Origin: Craterostigma plantagineum
Taxonomy: Eukaryota; Streptophyta; Magnoliopsida; Lamiales; Linderniaceae
Reading direction: 5' to 3'
Assembly: GCA_027422505.1 (NCBI GenBank)
Contig: JAPQWV010000124.1
Location: forward strand, 930,001 to 994,000
Length of the DNA: 64,000 bases
Positions 1-12,608 of the stretch are shown here, piece by piece (position 1 is the stretch's first letter; every line of letters begins with the position of its first letter). The notes below the pieces were generated by a model. The model searched no databases. It was given only the letters and a program-made list of their open reading frames with translations, and had not been told where the DNA came from. A program made the translations under genes and the position numbers.

Positions 1-1
1 G

Positions 2-1539
2 GCGAGGTTTCTGGTAATCAATGCTCGACCAACAGTTGAGAGGACGGTTTCTCGATCTCTTCCTCATGGATTATCGAGGGCATTTATTGGGAGGTAAACC
101 AACATAACCCTTTTGCTTTACTATCAAATTCCTTGTTTGACTGTGATTCCTCTGAATGTTATTATTTATTATTATTTTTCTCATCTTCCGTTACTTGTAT
201 CTATAGGATGATTGCAGATCCAGCCTTCGCTTATAGACTACTTCTCGAGCAAACGACAACAATAGGCTGCTCAGTTTGGTGGGAGATCAAGAACCGCAAG
301 GAGAGGTAAAACATTATCAAAATTTTTTTAGTTAGATTACTCCAGATATTTAATCACTCATGCCTCAACAATTTATCTTGAAACATAAATTTGTCAAATT
401 CAGGATAAAACAAGAATGGGATCTCGCCCTCATCAACGTTCTCACAGTAGCAGCTTGCAACGCCATTGTCGTATGGTCACTCGCTCCCTGTCGTTCGTAT
501 GGAAACACCTTTCAGTCTGACTTGCAAAATACGCTACAAAAGCTCCCTAACAACTTTTTTGAAAAGAGCTACCCACTTAGAGAGTTCGACTACCAAAAAA
601 GGCTCCAATCATTCTTTTACAAAGCTGCTGAGTTGTGTATGGTGGGATTCACTGCTGGTACCGTCCAGGGTGGCCTTTCAAATCTCGTTGCAAGTAAAAA
701 AGAAGGAAGGTGAGAAAACCGCAATGTTCTAGAAGAGCAGTTTATGACAATTTGGATAATTGTGAAAAATGTTTGTTTATGCTAAATGTGTCGTAACTCA
801 TCTATAACTAATTGTTATATAGGTTATCTGTGACTATCCCATCCGTGAGCACCAATGCGCTCAGTTATGGAGCCTTTCTTGGCATATATGCAAACATGAG
901 ATATCAGCTTTTATGCGGTTTTGACAGAACCGTGACGAACTACTTTGATGTTGTTGGTGTAGCTCTATTCTTCAGCACAGCCCTCAGGTATGATGATGCA
1001 TTCCTAACGAATAATTGCACGTTATTTGCATCTATGACACTTCGATCCCCTATGATGGGACTCTTTTTTGGTGAAAACCTAATCTGTATGTCTATGGATA
1101 TCGGCCAATAATAGAACTCATTCGAGGTCTAGTTTGATTAAACTTCAAACAAGTCAGATACTAAGTATACAGCTTGATTTGACATTCAAACAAGCTCGAT
1201 CGCTGATTGGGCACTGACAGAAAATGTGAAAACTTACACGAAAATATTTGCAGGGTTTTGAACGTTCAATTGGGAGAAACTTCAAGATTGGCATGGCTTG
1301 GCGTTGAAGCCGATCCATTGGCTCATTCAGACGATCTCTTAAAAGCTTACAACAGACCATCATCCCAAATAGCAGACAACCAATCAAAATGGTTCATATC
1401 GAAGAATGCTATCGTCTCTGGGCTCGGGCTTTTGGGCATCAAGAAGGGTCAATCGAGTAATAACGAGTGCGAAGCACAGACGCAGGCACCTAAGGCTAGG
1501 AGGAAGAGAGTCGTGAGGAGGAAGGTGGCGACGAGTTAA
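2..1539 (+). CDS. RETICULATA-related chloroplast membrane protein (DUF3411), 5' end missing
   Basis: This is the 3' part of a gene cut by the window edge. Exons: 2-93, 207-305, 404-709, 823-987 and 1254-1539. All four introns are GT-AG, all are in the same phase (AG|G splits an Arg codon), and the frame is open throughout. The translation carries the DUF3411 core: an Arg-Pro-Thr-Val-Glu stretch at the start, MIADPAFAYRLLLEQ, then an IKQEWDLALINVL block, several hydrophobic helices, and NYFDVVGVALFFSTALR. It ends in a very basic tail (KARRKRVVRRKVATS). Family members (RE/LCD1 and RER1-7) are predicted inner-envelope or plastid membrane proteins that affect mesophyll development and leaf reticulation. 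Which RER paralogue this is cannot be settled without the N-terminus; RER5, RER6 or RER7 are candidates. An AATAAA at 1755-1760 is a plausible poly(A) signal. Confidence 0.82.
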
Positions 1540-2021
1540 ATGACTTAAATGCCCCCCTTTTGTCATCTTCTCTGTAAGATTCTCCTCTCCCAACTACTAC
1601 TCTCTTCGATTTTTTGCAGCCTCGTTAGGTTTTGTCCCTTTTGAGCATTTTCGACGCGCGTGCATCACCATGTTGCGATTTGAGAGCTAAACCTGTAAAT
1701 TCTTTTATCTTTTGGCTGATCACTTCTTGACTATAAGTTATTATTAACCTTTGTAATAAATTGGAAGGTTTTCATGCACTTTCTTTTTGTGCAACTTATA
1801 TTGTGGGGATATTATTGAATTGGCTCAAGTGATGCAATTTCATAAATTTAATATCCACTAGTCGACGATGTGCTTGTATGCTGAATTGATGATATGTACA
1901 TGTGTGTGATAAATATACGAACAGTATATGATATTTTAAAGAAAAAGAGAAGATTCTGGTCCGAATTTAGCTTTACTTCAACGAACTAATATAATTTCAG
2001 CACCACAAATCAAAGCTACCC
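1540..2021. other. 3' UTR of the DUF3411 gene plus promoter/5' UTR of the fibrillin gene
   Basis: There is no coding potential here. AATAAA at 1755-1760 probably ends the upstream transcript. The AT-rich stretch after about 1800 is the promoter and leader of the gene starting at 2022. No TE signature was seen. Confidence 0.5.
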
Positions 2022-3514
2022 ATGGCCTTATCCTCACTATCAACCCCACGGCCACCGCCGCTGTTCACGGCGGCCAAAGGCGCCGCCAGTCTCCACCCCA
2101 TAAACGCCGTGTCTTTCCCTAACATCCCATCTTCCTCAACAACTAACGTGTCTCAACGAATCAAATGGAGGGCCAACGTCTCATTCTTCTCAACTTTGCT
2201 GGGAAAGAACACCAAGAACAATGCTCACGCCATCAAGCAAGAGCTTCTAGAAGCTATAGAGCCCCTCGATCGTGGAGCCGAAGCTTCGCCCGAAGACCAG
2301 CAAGAAATTGATAAGGTGTCTGATTTTGTTTCTTTTCCATCATGTCTGAGCTTTCTTAACGTTTTTTGAGATTAAATTGATGTCAAAAGTAGTAATAGTT
2401 CGACGCTCGAGATAAGAAAGTCCTATGTTTTTTTTTTTTTTTTTTTTTCTTTTTTGTAGATAGCTCGCAAACTCGAAGCATTGAATCCAACAAAAGCGCC
2501 ACTGAAGTCTGATCTGTTAAATGGGAAATGGGAGCTCATATACACAACTTCAGAGTCAATCTTGCAAAGGCAGGTACTGCAATGTTAGTTCTTGAAAGTT
2601 AAACTTAGATTTCCATGCTCTCAGTTCTAAAAAGAAAAAGAAGACATCTTCAGCTAATGTAAGAAGAGTAGGTAAACATTAATCCTTCTTCATGTGCTTT
2701 GAGTAAACATTATCCTTTTTTTCTAGTTTTCTCGAGAGAGAGAGAGAGAGAGAGAGAGAGATGTATTCAAATACTCATTTTGCAATTCTTTGATCAGAGG
2801 CCTAAGTTTCTAAGGTCTAAGACGAACTACCAAGGTATAAATACGGATACGCTTCGTGCTCAAAACTTGGAGTCGGCGCCATTCTTCAATCAGGTATGAA
2901 CACACATAGAGATACATATATATATATATATTATATATATATATATATATAACACTTTAGTCTAATTTTCCATGTTCTCAATCACTACTTCAAATCTCTG
3001 ATGTCATGTTATATTTCAATAATTTCTGCATAGGTTACAGCGGATTTAACCCCTCTAAATTCGAAGAAAGTAGCCGTAAAATTCGATTATTTCAAGATCG
3101 GAGGACTGGTAAGCCACGCATATACGCGCATCTCAAGATAACTTTTTGATGCAGTTTATGATATAATGTTATAGATTTGCGATAAGCCCGATAAACGAAT
3201 TGTCGTATTTTCGATGAATCTTACACTTTTTTCTTTCTTTCTGGTGATTAGATACCTGTCAAAGCTCCTGATCGAGCTCAAGGTGAACTCGAGATCACTT
3301 ACCTGGACGAAGAACTGAGGTAGTGAGCAAACTATAATAAAAACTCCTTCCATTAAATTCATGATTTGCACACTAATGTGTGGGTTTGTGTGCGTGGGAT
3401 CATTCTGTTAAGCCATTGTTTTGATTATACGTTTGCAGAGTTTCGAGAGGAGACAAGGGGAATCTGTTCATCCTGAAAATGGTTGATCCATCCTATAGAG
3501 TGCCCACTAAATGA
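2022..3514 (+). CDS. PAP4: Plastid-lipid-associated protein / fibrillin, PAP4 (FBN3)-like
   Basis: Six exons (2022-2315, 2460-2573, 2798-2893, 3034-3108, 3252-3319, 3439-3514) give 240 aa with an intact frame and GT-AG introns. The first ~50 residues are rich in Ser, Thr and Pro and poor in acidic residues, like a chloroplast transit peptide. The mature part carries the PAP/fibrillin domain: [64 protein letters not shown], and a C-terminal [12 protein letters not shown] block. That order and spelling match the PAP4/FBN3 class (Arabidopsis At3g26070, recalled) better than carotenoid-associated FBN1. Members are thylakoid or plastoglobule lipocalin-like proteins that bind hydrophobic molecules. 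Intron 2 has a (GA)n tract and intron 3 a (TA)n tract. The gene converges on the UGT gene, with only 139 bp between the two stop codons. Confidence 0.93.
2734..2761. repeat. (GA)n microsatellite in fibrillin intron 2
   Basis: An uninterrupted run of about 14 GA units lies within the intron between the exons ending at 2573 and starting at 2798. Confidence 0.95.
2916..2950. repeat. (TA)n microsatellite in fibrillin intron 3
   Basis: A near-continuous TA run with one TT interruption follows the exon ending at 2893. Confidence 0.95.
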
Positions 3515-3653
3515 TTGAGATATCTCTTTGTAATTATCGTCGTATAGAGATTATTACAAGCGTCTCCTTTTGTAATAAAAAACTACACTATTCATGTCAT
3601 ATTACGTAATAAATATACTCGGACAAGTGTAGTGTTAGCACCTGTTAATTTTA

Positions 3654-6600
3654 TCATCGTCGAGAAGTAACACGTTCGATTTCCTCCTTAATGAGCTGTA
3701 CAGCTTTCGAAACTCCATCCTGAGAAATTGAATAAACACCGTAGTGTAGCTAGCATGCAAAGATTTAAATGCTGAAAAGAATATAAAAGTTACCTCATTA
3801 GATATTCTTTTGGCTATATTGCAAGCCTGTGACTTGATTTCTGGGGAGAGGGCACGGCGAATGGAACATAAAAGGACATTGGATGCTTTTAATACTGAGG
3901 GGTCGTCGTCGTCATTTTCTGGGATTAAGCAAGTGTGTTTTAGGGGCTCGGGGGAAACTCCGAGCCAATACATTCTCTCTGCCCAGTAATGTTGGTCCAG
4001 AATAAAAGGACATATGATCTATCATCATCGCAAATCAACAAGAGGTTATTCGACATGATATCAGAATCGGGCTACAAAGATCGTGTGCTTGAATTGTCTG
4101 AAGTCTAAATATAAGTATATAACATAAGCAAAAATATTCATTAAGCTAATTTCAGCTCGTTAACCATTAAATAGTATAAAAGATTTGCAGTAAGGCTGAC
4201 CAAGTCCCAACATTATGATTGGATTCTATGGGACCAATGAGAAGCACTTTAGAACAGCTATATTTCATCATTGGAGAAGAATGAGAATGAATAAGCATCG
4301 AAGCACAAACAGAACATATAAAGCGAAATGAACTTTTTAAGAGTTGAATTTTGGAAACACCTGAGGGATTCCTGATTGCAAAGCAGCAGCTGTTGTTCCG
4401 CTGAAGATTGAAACGGTGAAATAATGAGAAATGATTACGATATTGAATTAATTGAACCCAATTTGTTAGATGCCACCTTCCCCCATGATGGATAGCAGCG
4501 GAACATCTGGGAAATATCCAGGTGTATGGTATTGAGCTATCAACAAGAGCACGCATATCAATATGCAGAAAATATGAAAAGTCTGACAAAATGTATGTCA
4601 TATGTATGAAAGGTAAGGGTAAACTGCTAAGCTTCAGTTCTAACACAAACCCATAAAACGGAGTCCATATTTTCATGAGTCTACTTAGGAGCCTTTCACA
4701 AACACTCACCCAGAGAAACAAAAAAGCCGTGCATCGAACAGGTAACTCTGATCTTCAGTGGATATCATCTCTTTTGAGGCAGAAGAAGAAAGATCAGCGA
4801 ATTTCCTGATAGCAGCATCTAAAGGCCCATAACCAGCCGAGAACAGAATAAATCTATAATTTGCTGTGCTCAAAACCTTCCCAAGGAACCGGAGAACTGC
4901 TTCGGGGTTCCTCAAATAACCCATGCTGCAAATAGGGGATTCATCAAACATCAGATAAAATTAGTTACAGGCTGAATTCAAAGAAGTGAAAATTTTAGCC
5001 ACATTTGTATAACTGTACGTTGCTCATAGATGGCGCTAAATCTCAGACTGAAAATTCAACAAGTAACCAAAATTTTATTTTATACAAGAGTCAAGATGTG
5101 AGTTATAAGTTTGACTATGTTGCAATTACTCAAAGTGTGAACTGAGCTATTCCTTCATCCATAACTGATGCAGCAAGATTCTCAGCAACTATGTCATGAT
5201 AAATAAAAATTACTATCATAGACCAGATTGGCTCAACCTATCTCTAAGTTGCTTCGGATATTTCCCTTTTCTTAACTTTATTGAAACGTCACTAAGAACC
5301 AATACTTGAGAAAGAAAGAGAAATGAAAGCAGGCAAAGTAAATGGACAATTAACAAAATAATAAGTTAACAAAGAATGGACTTACCTACCAATGGAGCTA
5401 AGACCTATGAAAATAGGTTTCTCAGCTGGTTGCTCCAAAAAGGATTTCAATTTCACATGTGCAGAGCACAACTCATCTTCAATGTTCAACTTGTGCGAAG
5501 AAATAAGAGACGAAATCTCAGCACATGTACTGCAAGAGAACTGCCACTCATCAGGAGGAAACCAAAAGCCACAAACCCGAGCTGCTGATGGCCAGTAACC
5601 TAAAGTAATGCAAGAAAACTTGACATAATAATATAGAAAAATCGAGATTGAGGCAAAAAGGGGAGTGAGGTTGAATACACATACCACTCTCCTGAAAAAA
5701 AAACATTCTGTTATCTTATCTAGATCTTAAATTCTCAAATAGAGTGGAATCCATGGACCGGAGTACCTTTGTGACAAAAGCGATTTTGAGTGATAGGATA
5801 TGAGACATCCATAAATTCCAGACTTATTTGGGGTTTATTCTATCAAGATTATTGCTATTCATCCAACAGAAAATCTAAAAGGATGAAGAGTTATTAGTGA
5901 AAGGCTAAATGGAGCAGGGCAGCTCATGTTACCAAAGTTTCAATAGGCAATAGCTAAAGTGATGAACTCTGGTTGGTAGCAGCCAAACATAAGCAATTAC
6001 CTGGACACTCAACAACTTCTCTGCTAAATCCATACCTAATTAAAGCCATTAAAGAGTAACAAGTTAAAACTACAGGTCTCAACTTGTTGATGATATAAAT
6101 GCATGAGAGTTATGACAAGAGATGATGAGAAGAAAGAATGCATCAATATTTGATACATGAAAAAATAGCAATAATGAGCAAGTGAGCATGATATGTCCAA
6201 TGTGCTTAATGTTTCATGTTGATCTGAAAGTGCAGCAAATCGATAAATTTCAGAGGACAAAACTATTACAACAACATGGGTGAGGAAGTCCTTTCATGCC
6301 ATGTTGGAAGACCAGTAACTGGATCCTAGTTTTAGAAAACAAAGATGCAGTTGTCAAGACCGTTAAAATAAAACGGATAAGACTCATTTCTTTTCAAGCT
6401 TAAAATTTGAGAATGTTGACTTGGTGCTGTTAAGAACAACCGTAAAGGGCCAGAAGCTCAGCTGCAGTTCGTTGCTTCTCCATGTTCCCCAATCTTCACT
6501 GAAAAGCGGCCACATCCAATGGATAACGTCAGCCCAACCAACCTGCCACAGGCATTTCTTTTTCAGATAATCTCATTTTAAGTATTTGTGCAACAACCTC

Positions 6601-8291
6601 TTATAAATAATTAAAAATTGGAACCCAAAAGACCTGGTGATGTATATGACTGAGAAGTTTGGAACCATATGACTGAGAAGTGTAGGCTATACCTTGCCAG
6701 GTGGAGCTTCTTGCAAATACTGGTACAGAGGAGAGTTTTCCTTACGAAATTGGCGTTCAAAGAAAGAAGGCGCGCTGTATTGAGTAATAAATCAGAAGTT
6801 AAGCAGTTTTTACTTCAACGTATCCTCATTACATTCATAAAAGAGAAATGAAGTACAAAACTGAGACCAAATTACTACAGTGTAGCAATGATAAAATTGC
6901 AAGAGTCGTCTTTAAAGTCTGTTCACATGGGAAAATGATATCATTCCATCTCCACAATCATGAGAAGATAAACAGAGACATGGTCGTAAATAGTTACAGA
7001 AACAAATTAGAATATAAGAAAAGACCAATAAGCCAAGTAGAATTATTACCTGTATGGTACTACGTAAGGAGCAGCGACAATGCAATGAACTTCAAAAAGC
7101 TCTGCAAGACTCCAGCCTTCCTAAACACAATGCAAGAAATTCATAGGAAATAAGGAATAATCATTTCCGCTCGATATTTTTACGTTGCAACTAGCATATT
7201 GATTCACTTTATCCATAGAATTCCTTTCACTATGCTTATCTATTTCCGGTTTCATCGAGGCTTGGTAAAGAAAAAATTGACCGAAACCAAGGACAGAAAC
7301 AATCATATACATTGCATAGTATTACCAGCGCGAAAAAATTTATGATGATGCAATCCCCTTCCATTGTAGGCACTTCTCCAAATATACTCTCAACAATCAA
7401 AAGACATTCTTGTCTATGTTTTCTTGTTATTTCCATTTTCTGCAGAGAAAAGGACTCTGGAGTGCAGCCTGGTAAAATTAGATGAAAAATTAGATAAATA
7501 TACTAAAACCCCTTTATGATTTCCAAGTTTTACGGCCTAGAGATCGATTGGAACATAACGCTGCGCCATATACCACTAACTAAAGAAGATTAAAATTTCT
7601 AGATGTTGTGTTCAATTTCCAAATGTAACATTTGTCAGATAATGCACCAACCTGCAGAATCATTGTCTTGCTGAAAAGACAGAACAGGGGGAGAAGAAAC
7701 TGCATAACACGATACTCCCTCTGCACGCAAATGTAAACTTAGGCTCTGGAAGCAAAAAAAAAAAGAAGTTATGACCGAATTTCACATTCACTAAAGGAAA
7801 CTACTTCAAAAAAGATTAAATTTCAAGAAATGCCAATACAGGGAATTATGATCACATTTTCCAAGCATGAAGTCTGTATCAAAGCGATTATCCACCTCAG
7901 AAAACGAACAAATATCTCATACAAAAGTAAGCATGCATCCTCAAATTTCGACATGTACGTATTCTTTTCCTTCTTTTACCACAAAATTCCACTTCAATGA
8001 ATCAATCTACCCATGATATGAAGCCATAGCAGCTGAAAACAAACCTCATGCGCCGAATGGGTAACGAAAGCTACGTCATAGTGCCTCTGATCCGTAGCAA
8101 ACGCAGCAGCTATCGCCTGCGTCATAGTTAACAAATAAATACATAAAATCCATAACACTCAATCAAGCTTAACCATATAGTAATCAAGCGAATTAAGATG
8201 AAACGGGTCAAAGGTTGAGAGTTACCGCAATAGGATAAACGTCGCCTTTGGTGCCAAAGCTCATGAACACAGCGATCGGCCTCGTCCTCAT
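3654..8291 (-). CDS. UDP-glycosyltransferase superfamily protein, sterol 3-beta-glucosyltransferase-like (UGT80 type)
   Basis: Fifteen exons on the minus strand: 8226-8291, 8045-8116, 7652-7745, 7326-7468, 7050-7120, 6693-6774, 6441-6542, 6270-6325, 6001-6035, 5386-5599, 4710-4925, 4477-4536, 4361-4400, 3794-4018 and 3654-3719. They sum to 1542 nt (513 aa) with a perfect frame and GT-AG junctions. The N-terminus has the donor-fold glycine loop (MSFGTKGDVYPIAAIAAAF). Mid-protein is VGWADVIHWMWPLFSEDWG. The C-terminal sugar-nucleotide site is FPRCSAAIHHGGSGTTAAAL followed by CPFILDQHYWAERMYWLGV. This matches the sterol-glucosyltransferase branch rather than the PSPG-box secondary-metabolite UGTs. 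The closest recalled relative is Arabidopsis At5g24750. Acceptor specificity is inferred, not shown. A 35-nt micro-exon (6001-6035) is well supported by phase and by the continuity YGFSREVVECPG. Confidence 0.9.
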
Positions 8292-8376
8292 CGGTGCTCG
8301 CCACACCACAGTGCTGTGACGTCGTATAGCTGCCGTTGGTTAATATTTAGTAATGATTTTCGTTCTTTTTTTTTTT

Positions 8377-8835
8377 AATTCCAATTGGTATCCTATGTTT
8401 ACTTTTCCAACTGGTGTCCAAAGTTATTTTCAATTCCGTAGTTATCCTATGTTTAAGACCTTTCCTACTGTTACTTAAAGTACTTTTCAATTCCAGTTGG
8501 TACTCCTGTGTTTAAGGCTTTTCTAATTGGCGCCCAACGTGTTTTCAATGATTTTTAGGTGTCGGAACCGTTTTTAGTCATTTCTAGAATTTCGTTAGCA
8601 ATTAACAAGGCTTACACCTCAAAATCTAGTTTTAAATCATGTAAAATTACGATATTATAAGTTAGGGGTATCTACCTTGAAAGCACTTTGGATACTCGTT
8701 GGAAAAGCCTTGGGTACTCTGGGATTGAAAAATACGTTGGATACAGTTGGAAAAGTCTTAAACACACTGAAATTGAAAATAACTTTGAGCACCGGTTGAA
8801 AAATCCTAAAGCACAAGGGTACCAAGTGGAATTCA
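8377..8835. mobile_element. Foldback/MITE-like element with long inverted arms built of ~60-bp direct repeats
   Basis: The left arm (about 8377-8560) and right arm (about 8660-8835) are imperfect inverted repeats. For example, the left-arm phrase near 8409 (CCAACTGGTGTCCAAAG) reappears inverted near 8785-8802. Each arm contains about three direct copies of a ~60-bp unit of the type 'TTCCA.TTGGTA.CC..TGTTTAAG...TTTTCAA'. The core of about 100 bp is unique. There is no coding capacity. Poly-T/poly-A tracts flank both outer ends, which obscures any target duplication. Superfamily is unassigned; a Mutator-like or foldback origin is possible. Confidence 0.75.
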
Positions 8836-9293
8836 CCTTTTTTTTCATTCCCAACAATTTTACTTTCAGCGCGCATTTGGCCCATTTCGCCAGAGTTGTT
8901 TTTTCTTAATAAATATTTTTTATACACTTATTTTTAGCTGTTACAGTTTTCCATGCCGTTACAATGGTTTTTCACAGTATCACACTCGATTAAGCTGCAT
9001 TACATCAATTAAGATAAAAATAAAAAATTACTGAAGACACAAAGTTACAATTCAAGTCAAATGAAATAAATACAAGAATGTCAACAGTTTACATAAAGAA
9101 GATGAACTGAACATGAAGTTACAGATTATAAGTTACAAGTATTTATTTTACATCTCCATATCCCTAATATTGCGGTCGTAAAAGATAAACGACCCATCAG
9201 AATACGAAGCTGAAGGTATAGAATTCAAATGTACTTGTTATTACAAGCGTTTGTTTATCAATGGATTTAAGTCCTAAAAAAACAACACAAATC
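8836..9293. other. AT-rich spacer and 3' UTR of the DUF1644 gene
   Basis: I see no gene here. The region beside 9294 is presumably the 3' UTR of the minus-strand gene that stops there. Confidence 0.4.
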
Positions 9294-10280
9294 TTACCTT
9301 TGACCTTCATTCGTCTCCCTACGCCTTCTCGTCCCCCTTGGATGTTCAAAGAGAGGACCTCTATTCTCATCACCATTTGCATCATCGTCGTCACTACTTT
9401 CACTATCAGAAGAACCGTAAGCATCTCTATCTCTATCGATCATTCGACTAAAATCCCTGTTATCACGCTCCCTCGTATTACCATTCGATCCCATGCTAGA
9501 ACCAAAAGCTTGCAAGAAAAGAACCATAGACATCAAATTTCCACCCAATCCCACACCACCGTTCTCACGATTCATGCCATTTACATCCTCGAAACCCTCT
9601 TCATCGTCAGAATCGAAATGCAGGTGTTGGCCTCCTTCGATCACATAATCGCCGAAAAACACAGCCCCAGGCGTCGATGACCTAATAGTACTTATCACGT
9701 CCTCTCTCTCTCTTTCCCTTTCCATTCTCCTCCACTTATGCTCCACGCTGGGGTCCACCTGGCGCGGCTTGGCAGAAGGGTGCTCAGCCTTCATGTGCTT
9801 CCTCAGCTCCTTGAAATTTCCCGTGAAGGGGCAATTCTCTTGCATGCAGCTCCTCTTCTTACCGTTGAGGTGCTCCCTTGCGGGCTCAACTATGGTCCAT
9901 CCCTTGACCTTTCCTCTGCAGAGAGGGCAGGCGAGCTCTGTAATAATGTCAGAACGCTCAGAGGTGGTCAGCGTGGTTGAAGTGGCTTTTGCATACGCCT
10001 TTTTGAACTGGTCGAGGCAGTTGGAGTAGCGAAAGCTTGTCCCGCACATATAGGGACGACAGCCCTTTTCGTGGGAGGAGCATAAGAGGAGGACGGCGTT
10101 GTGTGGATACTCCATGCATACCGAGCAAGTTGCATCCACCCAGTCTTTTTTGAAGTGCTTCGACGAGCAGCGTTTGGTGCGTAGGCCCTTTGCTTTGTGG
10201 TGGCACGTTTTGAAAGGGTAACGCTTCGGCCTGCATTGTCGTGAAGCAATCCCACGTCTTCCTCTAGTGCCTTTTGCCAT
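9294..10280 (-). CDS. DUF1644 zinc-finger-like protein (stress-induced DUF1644 family)
   Basis: A single coding exon encodes 328 aa. The basic N-terminus is followed by a Cys/His-rich block (CSVCMEYPHNAVLLLC, HEKGCRPYMC, then CPLCRGKVKGW) and a C2H2-like segment (CMQENCPFTGNFKELRKHMK, residues about 153-172). This is the DUF1644 signature. The C-terminus is acidic and disordered with SDDEE-type clusters, then a basic tail. Rice relatives (SIDP361/366) are linked to drought and salt tolerance; the biochemical role of the family is unknown. The start codon at 10278-10280 sits three bases after a good splice acceptor (intron 10283-11247), so a 5' UTR intron is likely. Confidence 0.9.
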   Translation of the reverse strand: MAKGTRGRRGIASRQCRPKRYPFKTCHHKAKGLRTKRCSSKHFKKDWVDATCSVCMEYPHNAVLLLCSSHEKGCRPYMCGTSFRYSNCLDQFKKAYAKATSTTLTTSERSDIITELACPLCRGKVKGWTIVEPAREHLNGKKRSCMQENCPFTGNFKELRKHMKAEHPSAKPRQVDPSVEHKWRRMEREREREDVISTIRSSTPGAVFFGDYVIEGGQHLHFDSDDEEGFEDVNGMNRENGGVGLGGNLMSMVLFLQAFGSSMGSNGNTRERDNRDFSRMIDRDRDAYGSSDSESSDDDDANGDENRGPLFEHPRGTRRRRETNEGQR

Positions 10281-10282
10281 AT

Positions 10283-11247
10283 CTGTACAGATTACCTCTG
10301 TTTGTCAGTAAGTAATTCAAAAGTGGCCTCCCAACGAAAATGAAGCCATGACGCTAAATCAAAGAGAGATGATATCCAAAATATTTTGATGAGTCTTACT
10401 AGTTTATCATGTTCGTAAACAAGGTAATTTTCAGACAGTGGTTTGTCTGTAAAGTATCAACAAGGATAACATATGAGATGTCTGGTTTGAGTTATGGAAG
10501 TATGACAGTGTCTATCAATAAAAGTTAAAAAGGAATTGCCTTGACGTACACAGCTTGGCTGAATCAGAACATACATAGCAAAGCTTGAAAAAAAAAATGA
10601 AGCTTGACATACATAGTGAATTAGAACACATCATTTTCAATGATGTATATTATGCCAAACAAGCACCCAACAAAAGACAGATCTTTCTAGCAACTATAAA
10701 GCAGTTCATACTTGGAATAATCCAGAAATTTGTTCATTATAATGCTATTTCACTCCACCAAAACAAGGCATAGAGAGAACCTCGAAATTCAAGAAAATTA
10801 GAACTTGCACCCAGGTAAAGAACTATCAGCGCAGATGAAATATAGCAATGACACAGATGATGGTCAGCAACGCTCAGCAATATAAAAGGCCAGATTCAGA
10901 TGCCCATCTACTTACGTATAGATCCAGGCAACATGCTAAGTAAACCAACCAAACACGAAACGTGCCCACAAGCAAGGAATCACGAGACGCGACAGATAAT
11001 AAAATCTCAACCATATTTTATACAAGCTGAGATAATTTATCCGAATTAGTCAGAAGATGTTTTTTGACATGCAATTTAAATACGCAAAGGTACAAAGCTC
11101 GGATCGGAAACAATTGAATATTAAAATGCCAGCAATGATTAAGGCACATAGCCACATGCGTCTACCACCAACGAGAATCCCACACAATCCAGATCTCAAA
11201 TGCCCTCATAATTAATTCAATCTTGAGAATTAACGACGATAACATAC
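10283..11247 (-). other. Probable 5' UTR intron of the DUF1644 gene
   Basis: On the minus strand a GTATGT donor (ending at 11247) and a CTGTACAG acceptor (at 10283) bracket a 965-nt AT-rich stretch with no coding potential. The acceptor lies 2 nt upstream of the ATG. The first non-coding exon would lie around 11248-11340. Inferred from splice consensus only. Confidence 0.5.
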
Positions 11248-11340
11248 CGAATGATTGGGTCCGACGAACGGTGATAATAAATTAGGTGGAAATTGAGGAA
11301 ATTTTCAGCTAATAAGTGGAAAAGGGAAGTTTAAAGGGCG

Positions 11341-12608
11341 GGCATTTCTACGAATAATTTCCGGCAATGGCGGAAAATGTGAGTGTCTGAGGATATTAAT
11401 CGCTTCTGACGAATCAAAGAAGCGCTATTATTTAATTGATTAATATTAGAGAAAGGTAAGAGAATAAATTAAAGGCGTTAGCGTAAAGGATGTGTTGGGC
11501 AGTTGGGGAAAAGCAAAGCAATGTTCAGCACATATGTGAGTGAGCTGCATAGCAACTTTTTCTTTTACATTTTATATTTGGCTTCAACGCATGATGAAAA
11601 TCGTGGATTGAAAGAAATGCGTTATATTAACCTAGATAAAATTTTATGACAACCTCAAAATGCGTAATGGATATGCTGTCTGAAAGAATTTATTGTTACC
11701 TTCGTATAATAATTGCGGATGCTACGATTCACAGATGAAATGGATTCATTTATAAAAAGCAGTAACAAATAAACGATGTGTGTGGTGAAGACGCTAATCG
11801 TTCATTCATACACTGGAAAAAAAATCGACAAATTAAAACTAAGCAAATCTTCTGATTTCTTCAACAAACAAACTCAACAAGGCCATCCCAAATCAAACAG
11901 AACGACATCGAAGGAACAGCAAGAAGGACGCGGATCGTAACAGAAACGAAATACTTCCCCCGTAGAAGACGATCACCAATTTTCGAATATATACTCGTTT
12001 AAACGAACGGAAATAGAAAGCCAATCATTCCCAAAATTGGCCTTTTTTTAGTAACCTGTCAAAATGTTGCTAAGCATTATTAGTACAGAATGAAAATTGA
12101 CTATTACTAGAATACAAGAAAGGGAACTGATAGGTTTTTACCAGTTTTCTTTAACTCCCCATAACTATGTAAAGAATCCTCTATGTTTTTCGTCAAGTTT
12201 TCACCTCATTCCCTTCCCCCGAACAAACGAAATTCCATGGCAACCATGCGATAAAGACAGTTGCAATTGCGACAAAACGATATGAATCCATCAGACAACA
12301 AGCGACAATGGCATCCACAATACGAGCACTCAGAATTACACGATCGGTTTCATAGGGTCGAACAAGAACCAGACAACACTTAGGAAACACAACATAGCAG
12401 ACGCTCATAGCCAAGTCCCGCACTTCAGAAGCTTTTTTTTTTACCGTTATTCTGCCAACACATCAGAAGCCAATGGACCTCAGCTCATTCAGCTGTAACA
12501 CATGCCAATAGCTAATAAGACCATAAAACTTAGGACCGATAGATAAAAAAAAAAAGCAAATCAAAAAAATATTTAATAGGAGAAACAGAAAAAAGTAACT
12601 TACCCAAA
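11341..12608. other. Promoter of the DUF1644 gene and 3' UTR of RZ-1A
   Basis: No protein-coding gene is seen. On the minus strand a strong donor (GTAAGT at 12598-12603) follows the RZ-1A stop by a few bases, so part of 12080-12600 is probably a 3' UTR with an intron. The rest is the upstream region of the DUF1644 gene. Confidence 0.45.

Noticed and set aside
9261..9680. Plus-strand 139-codon frame
   Set aside because: Antisense shadow of the DUF1644 coding exon.
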